Assembly (NCBI GenBank): GCA_030248295.1
Contig: JASANH010000237.1
Span: 248,001-312,000, forward strand
DNA: 64,000 bases
Direction: 5' to 3'
Source of the DNA: Mesodorylaimus sp. YZB2_4
Lineage: Eukaryota; Nematoda; Enoplea; Dorylaimida; Dorylaimidae
Positions 44,401 through 55,558 of the stretch are shown piece by piece (the first letter of the stretch is position 1; each line of letters begins with the position of its first letter). A program made the position numbers and the translations under genes. The notes below the pieces were generated by a model. The model did not search any database and was not told where the DNA came from. It saw only the letters and a list, made by a program, of their open reading frames with translations.

Positions 44401-45571
44401 GCTGCTCTCCAAATGTTCATGCAGGATTTTGTGACAGGCAGCTTGTATATGACGCATAGCCTGTCTGCATCTAAGGATCTTTTTTATATGATATAGGCCG
44501 CCTGTACCTAACCATCGCTTTTCCCTCATCGAATAAACACTGGGCGAACTAGCTGGACAAATAAGTCGTGATGCAACGCTTGCATCGGCCGAGGTATCTA
44601 CTGTACATATGTAATCCTACCGAGACGTCATTCTCTCATCCCTCAAACCATGAATGAAGTGAAACTTCGAATTTGCGCATGGTTATAAGCGTAGCATGCA
44701 TAGTCAGAATATCTCTCGTGAATTCCAATGCAGCCGCCGCGCGCGCTTTGTATTAAGGGGAATAGAAGCTGATAGAAAGCATTTTATGCAGGTCAGTAGC
44801 CTCTGGTTAGAGCAACTGTAAACCCACTTATTGAAAGAGCAGGGCCTTGCTTGCTCTACTCCAAACTCAAGTCGGGGGGGGGGGGGGGGAGGCGAAGCAG
44901 CTGACTAGCCACAGAAGCACTGGAAAGATCTATCATCAACTAGATGATTCCCCCCCCCCCCCCCCCCCCAGTATTCCCATATTCCTCGATTAGTGTGATC
45001 TTTGGAAAAATGTTTATATTTTCTGAAATCACAGCAGCGACTGTGGATGCATCAAATTTTTCATAGTTTCTCTTGGTTTCTATGCATTTGTTTTGAGCCA
45101 GCCTTTTTTAGATTTCACAAATCTCTCCTGCAACTTGTCGCTCTGTACGTAATCCTACTTTCCCGGTGAATACTGAACAGTACCAACAGTGACTAGTGTC
45201 ATCCTGCACACAGAACGGTGACACGCAGTGTCCTAATGTGTGTAAGTCTCACGACTAGTTATCAATTCGACACTCTTGCATCGTAACCAGTGCGGAGGAG
45301 GATGACAAAGTATACTTATACAGAATGATCCTCGAATGTTTTGTCTTCCACAAGCCTTGCCATGCAAGTTATCGCAGTAAATCTTATACCACGGTGTTCA
45401 GTATTCAATTCTGAATGAGCTCGACACATTTTACCACCCGATAATTGTACAAATAGAGACAGACAAACAGACTTTTGAGGGCGCCCTATCCGCTGGTGCA
45501 GTTATCTCCTTTTGCGAAAAACTAACTGCTGACAGGACACCATCAAACTATTGTCTACGGGAAGTCTCGAA
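41455..45571. other. Spacer with palindromes, G/C runs and no gene
   Basis: AAGATCTTG palindromes recur at 41.77-41.99 kb. GAGGTCGAGGTC-type repeats occur at 42.4-42.76 kb. Very long C or G runs lie near 43.42, 43.9 (about 27 C), 44.2, 44.87 and 44.95 kb. A G-run repeat family member is at 44.2-44.34 kb. No coding exon was recognised. Confidence 0.5.
44200..44340 (-). repeat. G-run repeat family member
   Basis: A G-run tract is followed by TCAAAAAACGCGGTTTTTGA, ACGTCC and TTTATGGATGGCCC. This is the same edge motif as at 16.93 and 18.3 kb. Confidence 0.5.
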
Positions 45572-46558
45572 ATGCTGCCCTCTAAATTTAACATCCTACC
45601 AACATTTATGATTATCATTCCACAGTTGGTAAAATGCAACTTTGTTCGGCATGACTTGAGTGATTTGCATTATGCAAGCAACTGTGATTGGACATGGCTG
45701 ATATTGCCGTAATGGAAGCGACTGCTGAACAGCGCGGTGTGGAATGTACTCGGAATTTCAATTGCACACATTTCAGTTGGATTTCACAGAGCGGAGGGAT
45801 ATGTCACCTTAAAAATGGTTCATTATCGATCGGCCAAGTCGTAAAATATCGATTGCGAGACATGTATTTGTGGAACTATAAAAGGCATTTTCTATTGGAA
45901 AAATGAAGCTGATCTTTACTGGGCCAATAATTGCGACTAGGAAATCAAAATTATCAAAATCTCATTAACCACTGGTGAAAACTGCGGTTTTCAATGTTCT
46001 ATGGCACCTGATTAATGTTCTGTCGTATAGCTGCTGCTGATGTTAAGCTTGCGAAATATTTTTTTCAGATACTAGCGCACGCGAGAATGTTGGAAAGTCG
46101 ATTCTCAATCTCGTCCAAATTTTTATGAATGCAAAAAACATATTTCAAATATTATTCAGCAAAAATCGATATTGGCTCATGAATCGCTCGATATGGCCTT
46201 GTCAAAAGCATGGCTGCACGTTTCTCGATTTTACATCAATTTAGGTTTTATAGCGGACGAGGAAACGATTGGACGAAATTTATTCGAGGGCGCAGCGAAC
46301 GAGAGAACTTCGCTGCTGGAACCCAGTGGCAGCACTAACCAACGTGTCCAGACATTAGATGAAACTAAATTTTTGTCAATAGCTACGCGTCTGCCGATGT
46401 GGTCACCTCTGCAGCAAACCCACTCTACGTGTAGTCATCCAGGACCATTCCTGAAACTAGATTTTACACAATTTCAGACTGCAGAATTCTGTGTAATACT
46501 TCTGCTCTTGGCTGCCCTGTGTCCTAGGCATTCATGCCAAAAGCAAGCTCATCCTTGA
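45572..46558 (+). pseudogene. Collapsed PAN receptor kinase relic
   Basis: An N-terminal part (45572-46010) has a signal-peptide-like start (MLPSKFNILPTFMIIIPQLV) and a PAN repeat split by a one-base frameshift at about 45690 (YASNCDW in one frame, CTHFSW in the next). A second PAN copy follows with in-frame stops (ANNCD-stop, APD-stop). It then jumps straight, after a CAG acceptor near 46069, to the last receptor kinase exon (ECWKVDSQSRPNFYECKKHI). That exon matches the ACWKSDPESRPNFYECK exon at 41.07 kb and runs open to 46558. The Cys module, Ig, membrane span and most of the kinase are missing, so a large internal deletion joined the two ends. Confidence 0.75.
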
Positions 46559-48085
46559 TTTATTGTCTTTGCCAATGCCAAATTCCTGCGGGTGTGCGTA
46601 AAATATGGTTTCAGCAAGTGATTTGATGAACTAGTTTCAAATAATGCGTGTTTGTTGCTCAAATTTTGCTTACGGTCCATGTAGATATATTTTCTGTGTG
46701 TCTCCATTGCGAATATTTTTAGTATGAGTAGATAGCCAGATGTAAAATATTGTCTGTCTTGAACTTGCCAGAATCCCAAAAAGTAGAAATCCAAATGGAA
46801 ATCAGTGCGGATGCGCACTGCACTCTGGTTAATAGACTTTAATTCCAAGAGGACCCTTCATGTAAGCTGCGGGAATCCAGCCGGAACAACACGGGTCCGC
46901 TGGGTAACTTATCCAACTTTAATTCTGGTGGATTTTTACATCCCGCTGGAATCCAGTCGGATCCATCTGGAGTGTGGTGAATCAAGGATTTTGGGTTGAT
47001 TATGAGGTAAAATGTTATAAGGCTTCCAGTTCTTTTGCTAACCACTGTCTCAATCCAAAAGGCCGCCAGTGGCCATCTCTGTTCAACATTCTCTCCAACC
47101 ACATCGAACGATACTTAGGAAAATGAATGGACTAGAAAACGGATTTCGAGACTGTTTCTGAATTAATAGTACGAAGATGCGAGATGAACCTAATCTGATA
47201 CCCGATCGGATGACTTCCTGTACCCAAGGCGCAGCAGACGAACAGAAAAATTTACGTGCAAAACAAATTATGCTCGAGTATGTCGTAGCTACATGAAATT
47301 CGGGAGCATCCATAAGAAACGTCTCGGCCAGCGGGGATGGGGGGGGGGGGGGGGGGGAATTGGAGCACCCCACAAGAATAACACTGATCGTGAGAATCAT
47401 TAGCGTCAGCATGTAGACTTCCTGGATTTTGCAGCTACTGGCAAACCTAAAAGTTGTGCTGTATTACAGTCTTATTTGCACTTTAGGCAAAATGGTCAGG
47501 TCTGTAAGTTGGATACATGTAAAATCCAAAGCGCACTAAAGGCCTGACTGAAGCAGTTTCCCCAGCTTCAAAAATAAAATTGAAACAAAGAAATTTGCAT
47601 ACAAAAGTTTACCATTGCTAATGAAACAGAAGCAAATAAAAAACACATTGGAACTATAATTTTTAAGAAATTCATGTGGTGCTGCATCGTTAATTAGCGT
47701 AACAGTGTTAACAATACACGGTACCTTTTAAAATAGTAATCTTAAATTTTGAGCTACTGTTTTTTTTGAAAAAGCTACCGTATTCCTGTATACAAAATTA
47801 CTATTACGGATTAACACACAAGATAAGACAATCGTAGTAAAAACTTTCCTGTTTAAAGCTCCCTGAGCCGAACTCTCACCTCCGCATAAATCTTGTCACG
47901 TATTGATTAGGCCGATAGGACTGGTTGTGTCGGCTAAACCAATGCGTCATGGGCGATAATGAATAACTGAAACAATGGCCAACCTTGTACTGCTTGGGTG
48001 CCCGCTGGTGTCGACAACTTTACAGCGAGTCGAAAACTGGATTTGTGTCTTTAAAACTGAACGTATGCGTGGGAAAATGCGGACA
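46559..48085. other. Spacer upstream of the intact receptor
   Basis: No gene is seen. A G-run of about 20 near 47.34 kb has a possible G-run repeat family edge (GGGAGCATCCATAAGAAACG) beside it. Confidence 0.5.
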
Positions 48086-48092
48086 TATAAAA
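48086..48092 (+). promoter_or_regulatory. TATA box of the kinase-less receptor
   Basis: TATAAAA lies 58 bp before the ATG at 48144. Confidence 0.5.
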
Positions 48093-48143
48093 TAGTGCAT
48101 GCCACACTTTTGGATACATTTTAGTGCATAATCATCTGAAAAA

Positions 48144-50473
48144 ATGTTCAATATGATCACGATACGGGTTACTGTTTTATCACTGGGTTGCATCATATTG
48201 ACGAATGCTGAGCGGCTATGGCGAGAAGAAATGGACATGTTCTGGGCCCACAATTGCGACTGGCAACTCAAAGATATTGACTCAATTCAGGTTGATGGAC
48301 ATAAATGTGGTCTAGAATGCAAAGTGAACACGAGATGCACCCATTTCACTTGGTCAATAGAGAATGGAACATGCAGACTAAAAGAAGGTTTCTTGTCCCG
48401 GGATCAAGCCAAAACAGTCAACAAACCTTCTTTGTGCGGAATAATGAAAGAAGAACAATTCCATTGGCACCAGGTTGAGCCAGGCATTCATTGGACATAC
48501 GATTGCGATTGGTCAATGAGAACAACGCAGTCACTGGTGATTCCTGGACACCAATGTGGTGCAACCTGTCTGAAACGACCCGACTGCACCCACTTCACCT
48601 GGATCGAGTCGAGTGGACGATGTTTATTGAAAACTGGCACATTGTACCTCGACCAGGCCACAATCAGTGATGTCAACTCCATATGTGGTATGGTACGAAT
48701 TGGTACACGTTCCAGTTTGGCACCAGGAACCATTTGGAGGGGGTCGATGGGGCCGGGCACTTGTCGATTGCCCAACCATGAGTACCAAACCCATCACAGG
48801 GTGATATTGGGTGATTCAGTTCAACTTGGTGGTGTGCGATGGAGAAATGGTCTGTGCGGACAAGTGGTACGTGTCAACTGCGGTGGCAATCCAGAGGAAG
48901 CAGTGGTTGCTGGTAGATGCAGTGCAGACGAGTGTGGTGTGGCTATGAAAAGGGCCATGTGGGTGCCAGTTACTGGACACAATTCCAACACCTTGCAGCA
49001 ATGTTCGGTCGAACTGTTAAATTCTAATCCATTAAGTTCAGCTATGTCAGTTTGCTACATTCGCTCAGCTAATAGGTCTGACTCGAATGGTATTAGCCTG
49101 GGGTTATTTAACACTCGCGGTTGGGTGGTCAAGGAAGCCACGGCTGAAGGTATAATTGGGAAATTTGAAAATGACAGTGGGTATTTTGATTTTAAAACAA
49201 ATGAGACAAAAAAATTCACAAACGAAACAAAAATTATATTTACTTTTGAAAATAATTCAACAAGAATTGTCGAGTTTAATGATTGCAAGAAAATTGAGGA
49301 TTCGCCTATTTTAAAGTAAGTGATTTTTTGAAAGTGTTTCTGTAAGAGTCGGCGAAGACCTTGCCAAGTGGAAATTTTGACCCCCTGCGTTTTGTGCTAA
49401 TAGCGAGGACCACATGCGTGTATGGTGGTATGATGGCTTGGGCGATATCGCCTGTATCTCCCTAGGCCTTGGTCCTGCAAGGATCTAAAAAATATCAGAA
49501 CAATCCCAAGACGATAAGCTATCTAACGTTTTTTCCTACATTTCTCCTATGTCTTACATTCTTCAGATATTCCCGCCAAAAGTCAGAATTCAAATTTATC
49601 CACGCATACTTTACGTGCGAGCAGGAGTTTTTTTTAAATCTACCACAAGGGCTGCCAGGACTTGCGACCGCAAAAAAAGCAGGCGCGCGGTCGCAGACGC
49701 GTCGTCGAGCCGCACAGTCTTTCATGGATTTATTTAGATCACCATACACTCACAGAGTACTTGCTAATAAGCACAAAAAATCATGGGGTTGAAAAAGTAT
49801 TGCTCGAACCTCATTCGTAGGCCAATGACACTCGAGAAGGCTTGCATTTTTATTCACTTTTAGCAACCCAGTTCAAAAAAGATTTTTTTTACATTTGAAT
49901 GAAGAAGAATATTTAATAAATGGTAAAGCTCAACTAAATTGCAATGCGGGTATTTTCCCGGAGCTGGAATTTAATCGGAACTGGACGTTTCGTTCTTCAA
50001 GTGATTTTATTCCGCTGGAATCTGAGCAGAATGAAACGATTCAAGTCACAAAAGTTGGAACATATCGATGTGATGCGACGAATAAATTTGGAAAAATTAT
50101 CAAAACGATTGTTGTCACAGAATATCCCCAGTCCGAATCAAATTCCCGATTATCCATTTTAATATCATTAAAAGCGATTTTTGTGGTTATTCTTTCCGTG
50201 GCTACTTTAATTTTAGCAGTTTTCTTATCAGTGTGGTGTTGCAAAGATCGAATCCTTCGTGTAAGTTGAACTGGCACTGCACTGGCACCGCAGGGTCAGC
50301 CACTTGTGAAATCGTGCAGCCCACGGTGATAACCGAGAATCTAATGGTATCTGATTTAGTTGATTAGGTTGGACTTTTTTTAGAAATCATATCAATCAGT
50401 TAGCAGCCGCGAAGTCAATGTTTTGTCGTACCGCCAGGCACTAGAAAATGACTCGAATGTACCCGCCGAGTGA
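48144..50473 (+). CDS. Kinase-less PAN/Ig type I membrane receptor, three exons
   Basis: Exons are 48144-49315, 49864-50260 and 50384-50473 (GT-AG), an intact 552-residue frame. The signal peptide is residues 1-22 (LSLGCIILTNA). PAN/Apple-like repeats are at about 34-100 and 117-183, each with CDW, CTHFTW and CGI/CGM. A Cys-containing module at about 205-305 (RWRNGLCGQVV) may be a double-psi beta-barrel, a weak call. A β-rich module (GLFNTRGWVVKEA) is at about 315-380. An Ig domain spans Cys417-Cys460 (GTYRC), and a membrane span is at about 488-516. The cytoplasmic tail is only about 36 residues and ends in EVNVLSYRQALENDSNVPAE. The tail aligns with the juxtamembrane HIISYNKNYEID of the kinase-bearing paralog and stops where its kinase starts. 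It could be a decoy or co-receptor. AATAAA is at 50535. Confidence 0.85.
49330..49620 (+). repeat. Dispersed repeat in receptor intron 1
   Basis: It matches 28250-28565 in order (GGAAATTTTGACCCCC, TTTGTGCT, GGCGATATC, AAAATATCAG, AAAGTCAGAATTC). It fills much of the 548-bp intron. Confidence 0.6.
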
Positions 50474-50534
50474 GATGGTGTTTTGGATTGAGGATTTGAC
50501 TGGACACCTGGACTCGTGTTGCAAAAAAAGAAGG

Positions 50535-50540
50535 AATAAA
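50535..50540 (+). terminator. Polyadenylation signal of the receptor gene
   Basis: AATAAA lies 62 bp after the stop codon at 50471-50473. Confidence 0.55.
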
Positions 50541-50649
50541 GTGGGTGATAATAAGTCGTTAGAGATTTTTTAAAAAATTGGGTTGATTCATAAATTTAGT
50601 TGTTGTAATTTACATACTGTACTGTGTGTTGGGGAATAATATGTTATTT

Positions 50650-50780
50650 AGATCGAGCTTAGGACTCGTGTGGAGCTCCAACTCTATAACACTACCCGCA
50701 ATAGTCTAAGCTCTCCATCTACAGCAGGGTTCGATACCGTCCTTCAGTAGAAGCACTGGTTCGAATCCTGCTCAAGGTTA
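50650..50780 (+). repeat. tRNA-like remnant
   Basis: Two B-box-like motifs (GGGTTCGATACC and TGGTTCGAATCCTGCT) are spaced about 40 bp apart. No closing acceptor stem was found, so it is a SINE head or pseudo-tRNA rather than a gene. Confidence 0.4.
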
Positions 50781-51309
50781 AAGTTTTTGCATGTCGCATG
50801 ATTACAATGGCGATTTCTTTCTATTCTGACTAAAAGGTGCAGGACTATGATTAAAATTAGCCTTATTTTCGAAGTTTCTAAATCTGGTTACGTTTTTATG
50901 GCATTTCATTCTAAAGTATTCCCCAGTAAGTGTAAGATTGTGGGATGGCGGAAAATTTAAAGGTGAGGTAAGCTGTCGGAAGTACTAAGGGATGTTCCAG
51001 GTCAATCTATGTTGTGTTTCAGCTCTATTTTGATGCTTCATCATGTGCAACTTCAAAATGTACTGGTTGCAGATGAAATCTACAGAAGAGTGTTGTAAGC
51101 CAGGCATTTGTAACTTCTTTGTCTCATTTGCGAAAAAAAGGTGGGAGACAGGAAGAGGCGACTCACAATCAGCCTGAAAAATGCTTCAATCTCAGCAGTG
51201 CTTTAATCAAGGTGAGAGCAACAGCCTGATTTATTTCATGTCAGCACACTCTCGGCATGTGTTGAGTTGCATGACCTTAAAGAATTTTAAATCCTATCAG
51301 TGTGATTGC

Positions 51310-52300
51310 AGTTCTTTAAGCTGTAGCAGAACCAGGGAGGGGAGTAGCGTTGTTACTGTAACTGAACCTGAAACTGAATCTCCTCGCCAAAACTGAATTA
51401 AACTGTAACTGAATCGTTTTAGAATTAGTGAAATTCAGTTTTCGAGTTACTACGCTTTTGAAAATCTGCTTGCGGATGTTCGTGCAGATGTCAAAGAGGA
51501 ACGGATCGCAGCTAGACAAATTGCTGGTTTGAATCATCTTGGCCGCGAGTTGGAGATGTATTTTGTTATCCTTAAAACGCTAATCGATCAATCCATTCGA
51601 ATTTTGGTCCAAATGTTGAGAGAAGTTGCAAAATCTTCACGAATATTGTAGTTCTTCATCATTTCCTGCAGGCTAGTGCCGAGTGAAAGAGTTATAAGCT
51701 AGGCGAGGTCCAAGTTGAAAAGCAGTATAATTTAAATAAAATAAAAGTACGTACAGTATAAGAAAAAGGGTTTCTTCAATTCCAATCAGTTTATTTTCAA
51801 ACATTTTAAAGTTACATCTTCTTGATTTTAGTAAGCTTTGCCAACCAGTGAGTTGCACTGGGCATGCTTATCCGATAATTCCCAAGTTCCTGGTGTGGGA
51901 GAAAGCTATACTGAAAATATTTGGTTCTAATGGCCAGCTGGTCAGCAGCGGTCAGTTGCTAAAATCTCGCGGGTTTTTTAAATTCGTGTGTTTCGAGGCG
52001 ACAGAAAGTTGAGAAAGACTCGCAGGGTTCTTCTGAACCCGCTGTTCAGGTTATGGGCTTTGGTTCCGTTTTCCAGGCTTCTGGCTCTGAATTTTTTTGC
52101 ACGGAAGACCCGACGAAGCGAGAATGTTTCCAAAAATTTGCAGGACTTTAGCCGCTGACCTCTGCTGAGTAGTTGGCCTGACGAGCTACATATTTTTCGC
52201 AGAGCTTTCTTTTGGACCGAAAGAAATAGCAATCATGAGCTATGGCATTCGAATTAGAACGGTTACAAGGTTCAGGTGCTTGGTCTGTTTGCGGATTTGT
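51310..52300. repeat. Interspersed repeat, copy 1
   Basis: Blocks shared with 56.5-57.06 kb are ACTGAATCTCCTCGCCAAAA, AATTCAGTTTTCG, GAGTGAAAGAGTTAT, AGCTAGGCGAGGTCCA, CTGCTGAGTAGTTGGCC and GAATTAGAACGGTTACAAGG. About 400 bp of extra sequence (51740-52135) interrupts this copy. Confidence 0.75.
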
Positions 52301-52400
52301 TGGTGGGTGGACTGTGGAGACATGGTCGTGCATCGCTGTGCTCGTAAAGGACCCTCTGGTGTTGACTTTGGTCTTCACTGCGCCTTGTGAGCTGTTTGAA
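52275..52400. repeat. Dispersed repeat shared with 27.05 kb
   Basis: GGTGCTTGGTCTGTTTGCGG, GGAGACATGGTCGTGC and AAAGGACCCTCTGGTG match 27050-27200. Confidence 0.65.
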
Positions 52401-53145
52401 ATCTTAAATGCGGAAGAGTAGTTATCTGAATGAAGAAAAGTGGATTGTTCTTGTCAAGTGCTTACATCTAGATGCGGAATTCTTTTTAAGGAAAAACTGA
52501 ATCATTGATTTAAATTCATCTGAATCTTTCGAGATTCAGTTAACTGTAACTGAAACTGAATCTTTCTTCCAAAACTGTATCAACGCTAAAGGGGAGCCTT
52601 GAAAAACTATGATATGCAGTAGTCGGCGCATGATAGGAGTGCTGCGTCGACGACTTGGGAGACAGGCTCTGTCAAACCTGATGCAAGCTGTGTTTACTTT
52701 CTGTGCATTCGCACAAAATTGGAATTTGCCTGTCAGGCGTGGGACCAAATTCCGAAATAGGACATCGAAAATACCGAAAGCACGCAGAAGTACGCTTTTC
52801 GACCCATAACTAAGGATTGCAAAACACATACTCATAAGGAGCTGTTGTGTCAATGCGGGGAGTATCTTGAGTGGGAGGCGAAAAAAACTTAAAATTAGTC
52901 CAGCTCCATAAATTTTATGACGGTGCGCATGAATGCTTGTTTATTGCACGTTCTGGGCGTGAATTGTATGAGACACAGAAGCCGTAGTGGGAACATGGAG
53001 CACACGTTACATATACCCTGTAATGAGACCAAGACTAAGTCGTTTGACTAGCGTTATAATCACTCTGCTATCCGTTTTGTGGAATTCATTGCCTTGTGAC
53101 GTGGAATGGCTTCACGATGTCTGCACTTTTAGGAAAAGCGAGTGG

Positions 53146-53480
53146 CTGGACTCGTCCCAAGTTCGATCCCCAGTGGGAGGTCGGCTTGCGAACCATAAAC
53201 CCTCGCTGACCCTGCACGCCAGCCGTGGGTGACTCACCGGCACCGCCGAGGTGCTGGAGTGGAGATCGACGGAAGCCAAACGAGGAGACAGTCCAACACC
53301 GACAGGGTTAAAATCCTGCCCGCCATCGTCTGAGAAAGTCGGTGCCCTGTCCAGGATGCCCTTGCGTGGAGGCCCTCCTTGTGGAGACTCACAAAGGGAC
53401 GCTGCTGCGTGCTGGTCCCCTTACAGCCCTGCTTATAGTTCGACTGCTGGCCGGCTACAGGCAAAACTTTTTTAAAAATG
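53146..53480 (+). repeat. SINE family B, longest copy
   Basis: The tRNA-like head is GAGTGGCTGGACTCGTCCCA then GTTCGATCCCC (B box). The GC-rich body holds CACCGCCGAGGTGCT and CTGTCCAGGATGCCC. The tail is GACTGCTGGCCGGCTACAGG followed by an A-rich end. Other copies are at 13.87 (inverted), 17.93 and 57.05 kb. Confidence 0.75.
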
Positions 53481-54065
53481 GCAGCTGATTGCGTTGCCTC
53501 TGCGGGCGATCCCAAGCAGACCACACAGGAGTGAGTGCGATACGTATGCCACAAAGTTTTGATACATTGTGGCATTGGAGCACGGAAACCTGGTCGCGAA
53601 GAAAGGGAACATAGGCGAACAATGGATAATCCAGCTACGATATTGGAGATCAGAGCAATTTGCTTAGCTCCGAAAACCTGAGAGCACGTTTGCACCCCCA
53701 CCCCAACCACAGCAGTCGCTGTCTGCTTCTGGCAGAAAGCAAAAAACGTCCACATCCACATCTCCCCACTTCGACAAAGAGGAGTTTTCACGCGCTTTTT
53801 CCCAAGCCTTTAAACCAGTTTACGACAACTTCTTTTAAAGAACTAGCCTTTGCAGAAAGAGAGCTTTACTTGCTCATCGTCAGCCAGACGTAACGAATGC
53901 CACTCGCAAAAGTGCGTCATCGGTGGTTTAGGTTCGATAACCAAAAAAAGTATCCCGACTCACAATCTTTTGGCGAACGATAAATGGCCTTTTTTGTACG
54001 TAACTTTCTTTTCCTGATATCTTGGCAGGACGAAAGAACGCGTGGGAAGTTAATTTCTTAGACGC

Positions 54066-54072
54066 TATAAAA
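54066..54072 (+). promoter_or_regulatory. TATA box of the PAN-thaumatin gene
   Basis: TATAAAA lies 51 bp before the ATG at 54117, leaving a leader of roughly 20 nt. Confidence 0.6.
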
Positions 54073-54116
54073 TGAGGGTGTAAGCTGTTGTAAAACCAAC
54101 CTTTGGAAATCCAAAC

Positions 54117-54860
54117 ATGACAAAACCCAGTATCTTGATTTTTATATCCGCCTTTTTGGCTCTTTCGCTTTCGGATGGGCATGTGATCACGAAACGGTTC
54201 GCCTGGCACGACGAATCTGATTTGTTCTGGACAGAAGGATGTGACTGGACGGCCAACGACATCGGCGATGTGCAGTGTCCCGGCGAACAATGCGGTGGCG
54301 AATGTGCAAAGCGAACCGACTGCACTCATTTCACCTGGACCCAATTCAATGGCGGGACGTGCTGGTTGAAAGGCGGCTCTGTGAAACAGGATCAAGCCAC
54401 CGGATTCCATGGCTATTCGGTCTGTGGCATTATGAAATCGAGAGACGGAAGCGCCAGTGCAGGTGGCTCAGGGACCAGGGTCAACTTTGTGAATCGATGC
54501 AGCGATACAATCAATCTTGTCAAAACAGAAAACCGGAAGCGTCCTGTCCAAGAATGCACGTTGAATCCAGGCCAGTCGTGTTCAAAATGGTATACTAGAA
54601 ATGGAATGAACTTCAAGAATGGATGGCATGGAAAGACGTTGGCCGAGTTTAGTTTCAATAGTTGGAACGGCATGGATTTCTACGACCTCAGCGTCATTGA
54701 TGGTTATGACGTACCAATGCAAATATCCACCGATGCTGGTGGGCCCACTGTCACCTGCAACGATGGTCGGTGCCCCGACGCCTATCTGTACCCAACTGAT
54801 GACACCAAAACTCACGGCTGCCGTACTGGTGGCACTTTTCAAGTTATTTTATGCCCGTAA
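54117..54860 (+). CDS. Secreted PAN/Apple plus thaumatin-like fusion
   Basis: This is an intronless frame of 247 residues. The signal peptide is MTKPSILIFISAFLALSLSD. One PAN/Apple-like module follows (residues about 36-106) with GCDW, CTHFTW, GTCWLKGG and CGIM. A Gly/Ser linker (DGSASAGGSG) leads to a small thaumatin-like domain (about 119-247). Thaumatin landmarks are VNFVNRCSDTINL, NPGQSCSKWY, DLSVIDGYDVPMQ, CPDAYLYPTDD and the end GTFQVILCP. The domain is about 130 residues against roughly 200 in plant thaumatins, so it is of the small type, with seven Cys. Thaumatin-like proteins act outside the cell, many against fungi. The PAN part could bind a glycan or protein partner. Its signal and PAN parts resemble the gene starting at 63779 and the receptors at 35.6 and 48.1 kb. 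Confidence 0.9.
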   Translation: MTKPSILIFISAFLALSLSDGHVITKRFAWHDESDLFWTEGCDWTANDIGDVQCPGEQCGGECAKRTDCTHFTWTQFNGGTCWLKGGSVKQDQATGFHGYSVCGIMKSRDGSASAGGSGTRVNFVNRCSDTINLVKTENRKRPVQECTLNPGQSCSKWYTRNGMNFKNGWHGKTLAEFSFNSWNGMDFYDLSVIDGYDVPMQISTDAGGPTVTCNDGRCPDAYLYPTDDTKTHGCRTGGTFQVILCP

Positions 54861-55558
54861 ATATAAAAACTTGGTGATTGGGCATCGACACATAGTAAAT
54901 CTATAAAAAAGTAGGCTGCATTGTCAATCAATACTGGAATGTGTACGCGTCACAGCTTTGAGTTCTGGGAGGTTCTCGCATTAGTCAGTCATCGTAAGTA
55001 AGATGTGTTTTGACCGTCTTTTTTTTTGTTTTTTGTACCCTTTACGAAACGATATAAACATTCAGGGGTGACGTCAAAATTATATGTTCAAATCAGGCGT
55101 AGTTGACATACTTGCAGCGCCCCGTTGTCTTTCACAGAAAAACGCCGTCATATAATGTAGTTACACACAAATTTGTGCATCAAAAATCAAGTCTTATCAA
55201 CAAACGACATAATCTGACAATTACAAATCTCTTTTAAAAGCATAAAAAGGGCACCGTTGATCTTTCCAGACATATGCATCCGCAAATCGTGAGCAGCTGG
55301 TGCGGGAAACTCTCCCCTGCGCGCACCATGAAGCGTCATTCAATGATTTTTTGTGTCATTCTCCAAAATGATTCAAACGTTCGGCCAACACGGTTCCAAA
55401 CTGGATTTAGCAATAATGCTTGAAACTGAAGACCGTCGCTTTTAAGGATGAGCGGATGACGAGCTGGACAAATACCAGCTGAACAAGGGGGCTGAACTTA
55501 TTCAGCTATGGCTTGGAACAGCGATCTCTGAAATTGAAATCGAAACTGGAATTATAGA

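Larger units (their letters stand above)
50474..54065. other. Repeat-rich spacer without a recognised gene
   Basis: A tRNA-like remnant with two B-box-like motifs is at 50.65-50.78 kb. An interspersed repeat at 51.3-52.3 kb is shared with 56.5-57.06 kb. A SINE family B copy is at 53.15-53.48 kb. Open frames here are shadows of these repeats. Confidence 0.5.

Noticed and set aside
53234-53791. Open frame of 185 residues on the minus strand
   Set aside because: It runs antisense through the SINE family B copy at 53.15-53.48 kb; GC-rich repeat sequence lacks stops.
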